Shown here in pieces: positions 20,301-29,206 of a DNA stretch of 64,000 nt. Origin of the DNA: Crithidia fasciculata (Eukaryota > Euglenozoa > Kinetoplastea > Trypanosomatida > Trypanosomatidae); contig CM003435.1 in assembly GCA_000331325.2 (NCBI GenBank), positions 1,353,001 through 1,417,000 on the forward strand, read 5' to 3'. The notes beneath the pieces were generated by a model. It saw only the letters and a list, made by a program, of their open reading frames with translations, searched no databases and was not told where the DNA came from. How positions within the stretch are numbered: the stretch's first letter is position 1; each line of letters begins with the position of its first letter. Both the position numbers and the translations under genes were made by a program.

Positions 20301-23180
20301 AGCGCCGACGATCCAACGAAGAAGACACGACGTGAGAAGGAGCGGGAGCGGAAGAAGTTGCAGCAGGAGCGGCGACGGGCCAGCGCGCAGGCAGAGGCGG
20401 AGGAGAAGAGGAAGCTTGCCGCTGCCGCTGCCGATGCCGCTGCTGTTGCTGCTGCGGCGGCCAAGACGGCTGCTGCGCCGGTGCTGCCCGTGCCGCGGTC
20501 GCAGACGGAGTGCGTCAAGAACGCCGCTGCACTCGCAAATGGGGAAGCCAGTGCCGCAGCGTCGGCCAAAAAGGCGAGTTTGTTGGCTGCCGCTGAGAAA
20601 AAGACGCCAGCGGTGGAGACCAAGGCGGCCCCTCTTCCGCCCGTCATGAAGGAGACAGCGCCTGTGCCGCCGCGCGCTGGCGAGGCGGGCAAGCAGGACA
20701 AGACGGAGCCAGTCAAGGGCAGCAACAGCAACACCAATAACAAGACGAAAGTATCGCCCACCTCACCGTCCCCCGTGTCGTCGAAGGAAAGCGGGATTGG
20801 CGGCAGTGCAGTGGGGAGCAAGACGACCCCTTTAGCAGTGTCGCCACCGTCAACGTCGGCTGCCACGGCTCCTGCGCCTTTCCCGTTACCAAAGCCGCGA
20901 CACGAGCAGGTTGCAGCCGGCAAAGGCACCACCACCACCGCCGCAGCGGCGCCAGGAAGCGTTTCTCCGGCGGCAAAGACAGCAGTGACCTCTGCCGCAG
21001 TTGCGGCTGCGACTGCCACAGTGGTAGTGACGGCCTCACCTCCGACAACCGGCGCCACCTCGCCGTCTCCGCAACTCACGGCCGCCGAGAAGCTGCGGAG
21101 AAGCGCAAACGGCACCGCCGGGGCGAAGGATGGAAAAGCGGTGCCCTCGTCTACCAGCACGCCTGCCTCTAAGAACCTCGCCACCACCAAGGCTGCGACT
21201 TCTTCCCTGGCGGCTTCAGCAGCGCCTGCCAAGCCGCCAGTCGTTGCACCATCTTCTCCGCAGCAGCGGCAACAGAATGCACCTGCCAACGTGCCTGGCG
21301 CTGAAAATGCCGCCGCACCGGCTGTGTCGCCGCCGCCGTCCCTCCCGCTGCCACTACCGCGTTCGGCGCAGTCCGCAGAGGCAGCTGAGGCAAAAAAAGA
21401 GGTCGCTGCTGCTGCTGCTACTGCTGCTACTGCTGCTGTCCCTCCTGTTGTTGCTTCGACTCCTGCGGCGGCGGCGTCCACACCGACTGCCCGCCCCGTG
21501 CACACCAAGACGGACATACGTGCTGTGGAGTCCTGCGAACCGCTGCAGCGTGCCTGGCGGGAGATGGAGCCCATCACGCACGTCCCTGACGCGACCCTCG
21601 AGCCTTCCGTCTCCGACCACGGCACGAAGCAAGAGTCGGCGGAATGCGCTGCAAAGCCAGCACCAGCTGCGGTGGAGGTGAACGCAGCACTTGCCGTGAC
21701 AGCCTCTGCGCCGCCGCAGACAGAGGCATCGATTGCGAGTGAGGATGTCGATGAGAGCTACGACCTCGATCGTGTGCTGAACTTCTTGAAGCTGAAGCAG
21801 GTCTACGTCGAAGAGAACGACGGGTCCAGCCGCAGCAGCTCAGCCGCCTCGAGCCGTGGCGGCTACCGCGGCAACGCCTTTTTCCAACCCGAGTCGCCGA
21901 CTGTCTCGCAGACCACCAGGGCCCGTTTTACCACCGGATCGACGCAGGCCACACCCGAGCCGTCGAACAACAACGCGATTGGACTCTTCAGCACGGTGCC
22001 GCAGCCCTCCGACCACGGCGGCAGCCTGCACGACCTGTCGGCGACGGCGCTGCGCATATCCTGCAGCGCTGCCTCTCTGCACGACACGCCGCACCGCACC
22101 TCGCGCTCGCCGCAGCCGGCCCCGGAGTGGATGAACCGGACGAGCGGCAGCACGTACGGCGACGTCGTCAGCGACTCCTTCGCGTCGGGCAACTTCTGCC
22201 CGTCGGGCGGCAGCTTCCACGTCTTCTCTACCCACCCACAAGGGGCAGCAGCGGTGGCAGCGCAGGCGGCCGCGCAAGCACAGCGTTCCCACCCGTCCCC
22301 CCGCCCGCAGCTCACCTCGCCGAGCCCGCAGTTGTCGCACGGAGGAGGGCTGTCGAGTGTGCCGGGCACCAGTCTGCTGCGTCCAGTCGGCACTGCGGAG
22401 CGGGACGAAACACCCTTTGCGATGCGGACGCCGCCCCTCTACTCCAAGGCGGACTCACCGCCGACCGGGTACTTCGGTGTGCCCGCGCAGACACCGCCGT
22501 CGCCCATGTCGGAGGCGCAGACCATGGTGGCGCCGCTGCCGCACATGCCATTTAGCGTCTCAACCGTGAGTAGTGGCGCGGCTGGGCTGCCGCCCTCCTT
22601 TGCGGAGGTGATGCATGTGAGCAACAGCAGCGGGGCCGCAGGCAGTGGCAAGGCGAACACCGGCACCGGCAGCAATAGCAGCAAGAACAGTATGACCTAC
22701 GTGACTGTTGGTGGCGCGGCAGTTGGCGGTGATCGCCAGCAGTCGGTCTTCGCTCGTCTGCGTGCCGTGCCGAATGCCCGTGGCGCGATGGGGGAGCCGA
22801 TGGTGATGTCGCCGACGCCTCCCAGCGGCGGGATGCAGGCGATGCAGGCCTCCGCCGTCCCGGGCATGACGCAGCAGCCGATGATGGTGATGATGACCAC
22901 CCCGGAAGGCCAAATGGCCCTCTACCCCGTCATGTACAACCAACCGATGTACGTGATGGACGCTAATGGCATGATGCACCAGACGCAGGCGGCGGCGCCG
23001 CAGCAGGTTGTCTACACGACACCAGCAGCAGCAGCGGCCCAGGCGCAGATGCGGGGGCAGCTGGACGGGGTGGCATATCAGATGGCGCCGCAGGGTGTGT
23101 TTCTGCCGCCCTCGTCATCGCAGGCGTCGTCGTCGCCGGGTTTGCCGCCATACGCGACGCAGCCACAGCAGCCGTACTAG
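17385..23180 (+). CDS. Large polytopic membrane protein with low-complexity tail, function unknown
   Basis: The 1931-residue protein is in two parts. Residues about 100-640 contain perhaps eight to ten hydrophobic helices (for example LIGYFMSISTLLAF, QVCWFVLLVSFL, VLFAFMYWIP, FFLGMMFWVSLVLM and IATLLMTVPWVI), interrupted near residues 184-234 by a Gly/Ser loop. The rest is a cytosolic-looking tail of about 1290 residues. It is first acidic (Glu/Asp/Ser/Thr), then has a short basic coiled segment (EKERERKKLQQERRR near 985), then runs of Ala, Pro, Ser and Thr, and ends in a Met/Gln/Pro/Tyr-rich segment (about 1800-1931). I recognise no transporter or enzyme family. The ATG at 17385 is chosen because the frame upstream only extends to a non-ATG codon in T-rich sequence. 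Confidence 0.8.
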   Translation: MGRGGRHAGCHSSNSAADNILAADARRIAEAHFARHDVQQQQQQGQHSDGATRTSGLPYTASWWKATEAVVNDIGYTIEDRFIIPATIAAIPPLSHDEDEDHASLSALIGYFMSISTLLAFAAYSRRLSNLMGGASPVMSEILFCVSHLSQVTQEQLGWSLFCSGFLTPVGCDGAAAEGSGMGGGGGGAGSGGGGSGGGSGGSGANAAGGSAARRQMLNGGSGGGSGGSGGSGIGYASYSGGKVVRYLLGRRASNVLRQESLRSYLYSSFYSPAAFLVEQVCWFVLLVSFLDTVTLQRVAVASFFGNAVGWVPVYSVGALSTLASAVLFAFMYWIPSYEIDEAVLSVLFLQSSLHHVMSAYCASLCVTLLFAESMLLDDLRRTFVATIFSLPHRVLRLTGGHPVVARLLRGCGELRRNYLYFVDFYFFLGMMFWVSLVLMEAAAGISILGIATLLMTVPWVIGSGWGTAPMRALKDTLVYVSFYGVTAVALAHVVPSNALPFLSNAVQAAAILLFMVARCEHKQPGGCVHVLLWVGMLALYLYETVGTGRGAAWSMMWLPHESVARIDYANAANVALRDHADPNAEAIGLLRMICVTFWQLLSKGLSDAGTQVVHFNVVVLGSMILMATTVRAVVVEGVGLSTANPTTVAGVATPTPAASAHAAPVAAAKNRASSGAANSAAAAAAVASAAGAAATGALRTSANGVKALGRLSRTDSTRGSGANLDASEVGSPDGADPGVLPITSEDDAVEESREKERSTTPSPVEDEDEKAVTAEEGTSTPTTGEVVGYPPTNVLQAAEMPCTAPAEERGEALKGERGDGTSLQEVEASSEPEVNAVSAAERENDVEEAQAVGDTPDGVVGKDTEQAAEEAAQEEASDPAIEDTAVESSDHDAVVKEEEEASNSDTTTPTTDAESGAAGKVSPRDLADANNVVESASQTSRSEAGSLVPTAVETSGKAGASNASRTSHSSVSADDPTKKTRREKERERKKLQQERRRASAQAEAEEKRKLAAAAADAAAVAAAAAKTAAAPVLPVPRSQTECVKNAAALANGEASAAASAKKASLLAAAEKKTPAVETKAAPLPPVMKETAPVPPRAGEAGKQDKTEPVKGSNSNTNNKTKVSPTSPSPVSSKESGIGGSAVGSKTTPLAVSPPSTSAATAPAPFPLPKPRHEQVAAGKGTTTTAAAAPGSVSPAAKTAVTSAAVAAATATVVVTASPPTTGATSPSPQLTAAEKLRRSANGTAGAKDGKAVPSSTSTPASKNLATTKAATSSLAASAAPAKPPVVAPSSPQQRQQNAPANVPGAENAAAPAVSPPPSLPLPLPRSAQSAEAAEAKKEVAAAAATAATAAVPPVVASTPAAAASTPTARPVHTKTDIRAVESCEPLQRAWREMEPITHVPDATLEPSVSDHGTKQESAECAAKPAPAAVEVNAALAVTASAPPQTEASIASEDVDESYDLDRVLNFLKLKQVYVEENDGSSRSSSAASSRGGYRGNAFFQPESPTVSQTTRARFTTGSTQATPEPSNNNAIGLFSTVPQPSDHGGSLHDLSATALRISCSAASLHDTPHRTSRSPQPAPEWMNRTSGSTYGDVVSDSFASGNFCPSGGSFHVFSTHPQGAAAVAAQAAAQAQRSHPSPRPQLTSPSPQLSHGGGLSSVPGTSLLRPVGTAERDETPFAMRTPPLYSKADSPPTGYFGVPAQTPPSPMSEAQTMVAPLPHMPFSVSTVSSGAAGLPPSFAEVMHVSNSSGAAGSGKANTGTGSNSSKNSMTYVTVGGAAVGGDRQQSVFARLRAVPNARGAMGEPMVMSPTPPSGGMQAMQASAVPGMTQQPMMVMMTTPEGQMALYPVMYNQPMYVMDANGMMHQTQAAAPQQVVYTTPAAAAAQAQMRGQLDGVAYQMAPQGVFLPPSSSQASSSPGLPPYATQPQQPY
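17934..18085 (+). repeat. GGC/GGT/AGC-rich Gly-Ser repeat tract
   Basis: Degenerate trinucleotide repeat encoding a Gly/Ser-rich loop of about 50 residues between predicted membrane helices of the 1931-residue protein. It is interrupted by a short Ala/Arg/Gln-containing stretch. Confidence 0.85.
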
Positions 23181-23236
23181 ATGTTGTTTCGCGGATGGTA
23201 GCTGCGTAAAGGCGTGCGAAGCGTTAGTTGGGCTTC

Positions 23237-23321
23237 TTAACATATAACATTTTTGTTAAATCTTTGCTGATCTGCTGGATTGTGTGGCATCCAGCTGTGG
23301 AAGATGTTAAACCTTTAACAT
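23237..23321 (+). other. Cluster of three small inverted repeats in 3' UTR
   Basis: Three potential RNA hairpins lie 57-141 bases after the stop at 23180. They are TTAACA (23237-23242) with TGTTAA (23254-23259), GCTGGAT (23274-23280) with ATCCAGC (23289-23295, 8-base loop), and ATGTTAAA (23304-23311) with TTTAACAT (23314-23321, central CC). The outer elements share the TTAACA/TGTTAA core, so the first could also pair with the third and enclose the middle hairpin. Confidence 0.6.
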
Positions 23322-25080
23322 ATCGTGGCGTGATGGCGTCGCGGCAAAGGAAAAACAAAACAGACTGACGTGTCTTTGTCGTTCCGTACGTTTTTGTTTC
23401 GTTTTGTTACATGTGTGTGTCTTGTGGTGCCGACGCAAACAACTCGTAGACTGCCTTCTTTTCTCCTCGAGAGATATTCTCTACCGTCTACTGCAGTCAA
23501 CGCGACTGCGCTGCCTCCACGGGATGGCGCGTGTGTTGTGTGTTCTTGGGCCGGATATTCTGAAGGCGGCGTCCACGAAACGACGCGTCTTACAGAAAGG
23601 CCCGCTGCGCACACACTAACACACACGCTCACCAAAATCCTGAAGAGTATCCGCGGAATGTGCGTTTTTAAATGCAGTTGAGGAGGTAGAGAGGCCTGTC
23701 GAGGCCGTCTGTGCTGGCGCTTTTTTGTTGTTATTGTTGTCTGTTTGCGATGAGTTTGTTGTGATAAGTCACGTAATGGAATGAAACCAGGTTGGAGGCT
23801 GAAAGGAAAAGAAATGTGGTGTGTGTATCTGCCTTGTTTGGCTCAAGTGTTTCCCCCCTTTTCTGTTTGTTTGAAGTGGTGCAACATTGCGGAGCAGATC
23901 TAAACTACACCCCAACCTTCTTTTTGCTCTCTTGTCGCACGTGGACGGCGGAGCTGGTGCGGTTCCATGTCGCCTGAGTGTATTACTGGGTCGCTTTCTT
24001 AGTTTTTTTCCGTCTTTTCTTTTTAAAGGAAAATGTTTTTGGAAAATTACTTTTTCGTTTGTTTGTTTGTTTTCCCTTTGTCGTATGCTAGCTGTGTACA
24101 ACACATTCTAGTGAGAGTAACGACATCGGCTCGCTCCTCGTAAAACCTTTAATCAGTAACTTTAAGAAGATCAGAGAGGAAAAAAAAATGTCACAGACTG
24201 ACTGTGTTCAGTGTTGCTGTGCTCTTTTCCAATGCAACGATTCTTTTTTATTATTATTCTTCGCTTATCAATAAAACCTGTTTTTTTTTTCCTTTGTGCT
24301 CCAAATTAACCTTTTTTTTTCTTTTTCCGATTTCTCTTTCGCCTTGCTTGTTTGGACGCCGCGTTGTGGATCTTCTCTTCTTCATTTTTTTTTTTCCCCC
24401 TCAGTCGGTGTTGTTGTCTCACGTTTATTCCATTTATAAAAGAACACGAGAAGCATCCATTTGAAAGCCTTTTTTTTTGTGTACTAATTTTTTTTTCTCT
24501 CCTGTTTCTCTCATTTACCACGTTTCAGTGTAATTTGTTTTCTGTTCCCTTCCTCTATTGTGAGCGAGTCGCATGAGTCCCTAAACAACAACCAAAAAAA
24601 AATGTGAAGTAAGTCTGATAGAGGCGACTAAGAAAAGGGGAAAAAAGAAAGGCTGGAACGCTGGATAAAGCTCTAAAAAAAAACAAAGGCCTCGCGCAAC
24701 GTGATTTTGAAATGTGTGAAAGAGTATCATCGAGTACAATGCCGCAACACTAGCATCAGAGTATCACGATGAAAAGCCTCGCGTAGGACTGGCATCCGGT
24801 GCCCCCTTTCCATTTTGCAAGGTTCAGTTCTGGACATATCTTATCGATTTGACAGCAGCAGGCTCTGCAACGCATGCTCTTGCTCTGCCGAAATGTATTG
24901 AAGATAATTCGAGCTCGTGTCTTGTCAGCTCCCACGATGTCGTGTGAGTCTTCAAATCTCCCTTGTCGGATCTTATTTTCTTTTCTCGACTCCTTTTCTT
25001 CTCCTTTGCTCGCTCAGGTTAAAACGGAAGAAGAAAGCAATAGCTACTGCTTTCATTCCCTCAACTGCTTTCCACTTTTA

Positions 25081-25127
25081 TGTTTTTTTTTTCACCGCCA
25101 CGCACACCTTTTTTTTACTTTTTGTAG
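25081..25127 (+). promoter_or_regulatory. Putative spliced-leader acceptor next to the hydrolase start
   Basis: Two T-rich runs (about 25081-25092 and 25109-25123) are followed by the first AG at 25126-25127, only one base before the ATG at 25129. Use of this AG would exclude the upstream in-frame ATGs at 24874 and 24937. Confidence 0.55.
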
Positions 25128-25128
25128 A

Positions 25129-28100
25129 ATGAACATTCAAATCTCTGGCAATTTGAGCGGCCCGACGGCCTTCTTCCTTGCCGGGTGGCCGGACACGTGC
25201 GATGTCTTCCGCGACAACATCATGGCCACCCTCGGCGCCGACTACCGCATCGTGGGCCTCACGATCCCGGGCTTCGACGACGAGCATCCCTTTCTCCAGC
25301 TGATGCGTGAGAAGGGCCTCGGCAACTCCTTTAGTGGTGGAAACACAACCAATTGCAGCCCCTCGTCCACCGGCCCAGACAGCTCCTGGTTGCCAAACGT
25401 TTTTCCCTTCTCCCGCTTTCACTCCGAGGACGCTGCGGCGCGGGCGGCGACGGCGCAGCGCTCCTCCCTCGTGAACAAGCTGCGCATTTCCTGGGGCCAG
25501 CCGCCCTTGGAGATGCTGCGGACGACGTGGAAGGGCCACTCCTTCGAGGACCTGGTCACAATGCTGGAGATTGCGGTGGACACGGCGATGGAGACGTGCA
25601 ACTACTGCCCCGATACAATACCCTCGGCTGCAGCGGCTGGGGCAGCTCCGGCGGCCGGTCCGTGGCAGAGTCATGGCGGTGGTGGGCAGAACGCACAGGG
25701 GGCTGGCGCGAAGGCACGCGCGGCGCCGACACCGCAGCCGGAGGAGGGCTTGGAGGGCGTGCCGCTGCACCAACTTCCCCCCACCTACACCCGACCAGTC
25801 CTCATTGCGCACGACTGGGGCTGCTTCCTCGCCTACGAGCTCTTGCTCATCCGCCCGGACTTCTTCTCTCGCTTCGTGGCGCTGGACATCGGTGCTTACG
25901 TGTTTGAGAGCACGGCACCGCAGGTGGAGAAGATGTGCGAATTGGTGTCCCGCAACGAGAAGAGCCGCAGGGTGCCCTTCGCTCCACACACTCCGTCACC
26001 CCCGCGCACTCCAGCAGCGGTGATGTCACCCAACCTCGACCAGTCCCGCCTCGGCGGTTCCGCGCTTGGCGCTCATCCCTCCTCTGCCGGAGCTGCCGAG
26101 GGTGCTGCGGAGCAAAGCTTCTTGGCGAGTGTACGCCCACCAAACAATGCGGCGGAGGTGATCGCCGTCGCAGGGGAGCACCAGTCCATTTCTCCACCGA
26201 CGCCATCGTCGCCCCTGCAGCTGCAGCAGCACGCAACAACGCTCAGCAGGAGCTCTCCCCAGGAGACCACCACCTCCTCTCCCGTCACCGTGGTGCACGG
26301 CGTCACCCCCGGCGCAGGCACCGCTGCCAATAGCACACACTTCGACGCGGTGACGCCGTCCGTGGCGAACACGTCGCAGCTGCGCAACAGCATCTCTGGT
26401 GCGGCAACCAAGCGCTCTCTGGCCTCGCAGTACGCCATCCGCCGCAAGAAGCCGACCCAGCAAACGCAGCGTGCCGACACGTGGAAGGGCCTCGCCATCG
26501 TTGTCTACCAGTGGTTCCTCATCGCCTGCACCGTTTTCATTCCGTCGAGGCTTGCGGGGTGGCTCGTCAGCTGCTTTGCCAGTCTTATTCGCCGGCCCAC
26601 CTACTTCTACGACCCACAGATGGTCTCGACGCCGACGGTAGAGCTGCTGAACCACACGTTGAATGCACAGTTCTTCGCGCAGCACCCCTATGCGCTTGAA
26701 AACCGCGCTGCCTTCGAGCTGCCGGTGCTGCTGCAGGTGCAAGAGGGAGCGCAGCCGAGTGGCCGCCTTGGCGACTCCTCCTTTCCCTCCATCAACCTCG
26801 AGCACCCCTCTCTCATGCGTGGAAAACCGGTGCCGCGGCTGCTGCCGGGGTGGAAGTTTCTGTTAATCCCCTACGTCGAGGGCAGCCCCGTCTCAGTCGA
26901 TCAGGCGCAGCGCCGCAACGAGCTTGGGTCACCATCGTCAGCAGCAGCTGCGGCCTCTCTGCGCACCCACCGCCGCCACACTGGCCATGCTCGGCACTGT
27001 CAGCTGCAGCAGCAACATTACACTACAGGCAGCGGTCGCGTTCGCCATCGAGGTGCTGGTGGAGCCGCTGCAGCAGCCGCACGCGCGAGCCAAAGGCCAC
27101 AGAGCTCTTTCTACGACTCCTCCTCCTCCATCTCGCCGTCATCCGGCGCAGCAACGAGCACGGACATGAGCGGCGACGACGCGTCCACCTCCTTCGACCC
27201 CGTGCAGGGTCGAAGCGGCGCAGCAGGCAGTGTGAAGACGACTGGGTTGAGTGCCAGCGGCGACGGCGGCTACACCACGTACTCTTCCTACGCCAAAGGA
27301 GCGAGTCTGTTTGAGGAGTGGCACCCATCAGGTCACGGGGCGATTGGCTATGGCGGCAGTACAGCGGCTGCCTCGAGTGGCGAGCTCGACCCTTATCTAT
27401 CGGTGCTGTCGATCCCGCAGCCGCTGTGGGTCGGCGAAGACCCGCTGGCGCTGACGGGAGCGCGATCTTTCCAGGACGCGCATCGCGGCGACATCCACAA
27501 CAGCGAGGAATACTTCCTCATCGCGCCGGACTGCGACGGGCCGCCACGGCGCAGCACAACGACAACTGCAGCCGCAGCGTCCGCCACTTCCCCGTCAGCG
27601 GCGCACATGCAGGTGATGAAGCGAAAAATATTTTACCAAGCTGTTGCCTTTCCGCCGCTCAAGCAGCAGCCCGGCAATGGCTCGACGTCGTCGCTGAACG
27701 CCGATAATGCCACGAGCGCGATGACAGCAGTGGGAGCGGCCGCACCGCACACCACCACAACCACCGCCATCCACAACAACAGCAACGGCAGCGATGACGC
27801 CGCTTCATCGCGCAGCACGCAGTCAACAATGCTCGGCCGTCTGCGCCGCTCGCATCGCAAGGCAGCCCTGCGTCCCTCCGTTCCTGTCCTCGTCTCTCCG
27901 CTGCAGGGGTGGGTCTACCTGCGGTACTGGCTGGGGATGCTGCTGATGTGCGTGATGGCCTTCGGCAGCTGGCTTGTGGGAGAGAAGCGGCCCACGCCGT
28001 CCTCGGCTGCAAGCGACAACAGCGGAACGGCTTCTGGCAGCGTCAACAGTGCTGGCAAGGCGTACTCGAACGTCATGACGACGGCGATGACTACCATCTA

Positions 28101-28455
28101 CCGTCGTCTGCCGGCTACTCCGTCGCTGGCGGCGAGCACCGCGAACTTGCCGGGTGACGGTGACGTTGTGCTGCATCCCCAGAGCTACTCCCCGCTTGTG
28201 TCGCAGCGCTTCTTCGTGCCGCTGGCGATTCCGGTGCTGTACATGTACGGTGGCGATAAGAAGGTCATGTTTCACGCCGACCACTGGTGCGCTTATGTGC
28301 GGCAGTACCAGCGGTCGCGTGACGGCATCTCGGACGTCGTGGAGGTGCAGGGCGGTGGGCATTGGTTCTTCGCAGAGAAGAAGTATCAAAAGAAGGTGGC
28401 AGACCGCATTGCCGAGTTTCTGGCGGCGGAGCAGCTTGCACCTCCAGGAATCTAG
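25129..28455 (+). CDS. Epoxide-hydrolase-like alpha/beta hydrolase with giant insertions
   Basis: The 1108-residue protein begins with a strand-rich alpha/beta hydrolase N-terminus: AGWPDTCDVFRDNI, then VGLTIPGFDDE where the family has its P-G-F/Y turn. The nucleophile elbow is HDWG at residues 228-231, giving Asp229 as nucleophile as in epoxide hydrolases and haloalkane dehalogenases. The C-terminus supplies the rest of the triad: MYGGDKKVMF with Asp1043 and GGGHWFF with His1078. Between elbow and acid lie about 750 extra residues, low in complexity (Ser, Thr, Ala, Pro), with two hydrophobic stretches (WFLIACTVFIPSRLAGWLV and YWLGMLLMCVMAFGSWLV) that may be membrane segments. Family members are usually about 300-400 residues. 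I start at ATG 25129 because coding-like sequence begins there; an in-frame ATG at 24874 would add 85 residues. Substrate unknown. Confidence 0.8.
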   Translation: MNIQISGNLSGPTAFFLAGWPDTCDVFRDNIMATLGADYRIVGLTIPGFDDEHPFLQLMREKGLGNSFSGGNTTNCSPSSTGPDSSWLPNVFPFSRFHSEDAAARAATAQRSSLVNKLRISWGQPPLEMLRTTWKGHSFEDLVTMLEIAVDTAMETCNYCPDTIPSAAAAGAAPAAGPWQSHGGGGQNAQGAGAKARAAPTPQPEEGLEGVPLHQLPPTYTRPVLIAHDWGCFLAYELLLIRPDFFSRFVALDIGAYVFESTAPQVEKMCELVSRNEKSRRVPFAPHTPSPPRTPAAVMSPNLDQSRLGGSALGAHPSSAGAAEGAAEQSFLASVRPPNNAAEVIAVAGEHQSISPPTPSSPLQLQQHATTLSRSSPQETTTSSPVTVVHGVTPGAGTAANSTHFDAVTPSVANTSQLRNSISGAATKRSLASQYAIRRKKPTQQTQRADTWKGLAIVVYQWFLIACTVFIPSRLAGWLVSCFASLIRRPTYFYDPQMVSTPTVELLNHTLNAQFFAQHPYALENRAAFELPVLLQVQEGAQPSGRLGDSSFPSINLEHPSLMRGKPVPRLLPGWKFLLIPYVEGSPVSVDQAQRRNELGSPSSAAAAASLRTHRRHTGHARHCQLQQQHYTTGSGRVRHRGAGGAAAAAARASQRPQSSFYDSSSSISPSSGAATSTDMSGDDASTSFDPVQGRSGAAGSVKTTGLSASGDGGYTTYSSYAKGASLFEEWHPSGHGAIGYGGSTAAASSGELDPYLSVLSIPQPLWVGEDPLALTGARSFQDAHRGDIHNSEEYFLIAPDCDGPPRRSTTTTAAAASATSPSAAHMQVMKRKIFYQAVAFPPLKQQPGNGSTSSLNADNATSAMTAVGAAAPHTTTTTAIHNNSNGSDDAASSRSTQSTMLGRLRRSHRKAALRPSVPVLVSPLQGWVYLRYWLGMLLMCVMAFGSWLVGEKRPTPSSAASDNSGTASGSVNSAGKAYSNVMTTAMTTIYRRLPATPSLAASTANLPGDGDVVLHPQSYSPLVSQRFFVPLAIPVLYMYGGDKKVMFHADHWCAYVRQYQRSRDGISDVVEVQGGGHWFFAEKKYQKKVADRIAEFLAAEQLAPPGI

Positions 28456-29206
28456 AAGTGTTGCTCCTATGTTTTTCTTTGTTTGGAAACACAAGTAGTA
28501 TTGTTATTACCGTTCTGTGCGTAGTGTGTCTCCCCCTAATTGACGATGCGCGCACAAGCCCACTGGCTGCATTCTTCACTTTTATTCTTCCCGTTAAGCG
28601 CCTCCTCCGACGTCTTTTTTGTGATGCCGCTCCTTGCAGCAAACACACACACTCAAAACTGCCCCTCTATTTTTTTTGTCCCGCTTTCTACCCTCTCTTT
28701 CTCTCTGTGTTACTAAGTGCTGATCAACATTCGTGTTCTTCTTTACCTTTATTGTTCCTTGTGAGTCTACTGGTTCAACACTACCCTTTACCCCCAAAAA
28801 AAACTTTGGATAGATGTTGCGCAGTACACCACCACCTTTGAGAAGTGGTTTCCTGCCTTTCCACCGCGTAGTCGCATGTCTTCAAGCGAGCTGAAATAGA
28901 TGAAGTGCTTAGTCAACGGCAGCCCTGCCTCACTCCACCTCTCTTCCTGCTTATAGCAGTACTGTATTTGCATGAGCATAAGCTTGTTGAGTTTACTTTC
29001 ACTCTTCCTTTACCTGTACTGCAGGAGGGCAACGAAGGAAGGCCTCTGATGAGCGAAGGACCAATGGTGGATGTACATCGAGCACACTTAGCTTCTTTTC
29101 TTTCTCTTCATCTCTCTCTCTTTGCTTCATCTCACTCTTTCCTTCATCTCACTCTTTTTAATGTCTCTTCCTACCAAAGAAAAACACCCACGCCTATAAA
29201 GAAAAG
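28456..29206. other. Intergenic region with leader acceptor, no gene seen
   Basis: Spacer of 751 bases. A long TC-rich tract (about 29092-29172) is followed by AG at 29178-29179, a strong candidate leader acceptor giving a 5' UTR of about 27 bases for the WD40 gene. No coding frame is credible. Confidence 0.65.
29092..29179 (+). promoter_or_regulatory. Putative trans-splice acceptor for the WD40 gene
   Basis: TC-rich tract of about 80 bases ending in the first downstream AG at 29178-29179, 27 bases before the ATG at 29207. Confidence 0.65.

Larger units (their letters stand above)
23181..25128. other. Intergenic region with 3' UTR hairpins, no gene seen
   Basis: 1.95 kb spacer. The first 150 bases after the stop hold three small inverted repeats (listed separately). 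The rest is T-rich and A-rich without a believable coding frame. An open frame from ATG 24874 runs in phase into the hydrolase gene, but it translates pyrimidine-rich sequence and I treat it as leader-upstream sequence. Confidence 0.6.

Noticed and set aside
19226-21625. 799-codon open frame on the minus strand
   Set aside because: It lies wholly opposite the 1931-codon gene. Its Ala/Ser/Val/Thr-rich product mirrors the GC-rich codon bias of the sense strand, and the whole cluster is + strand.
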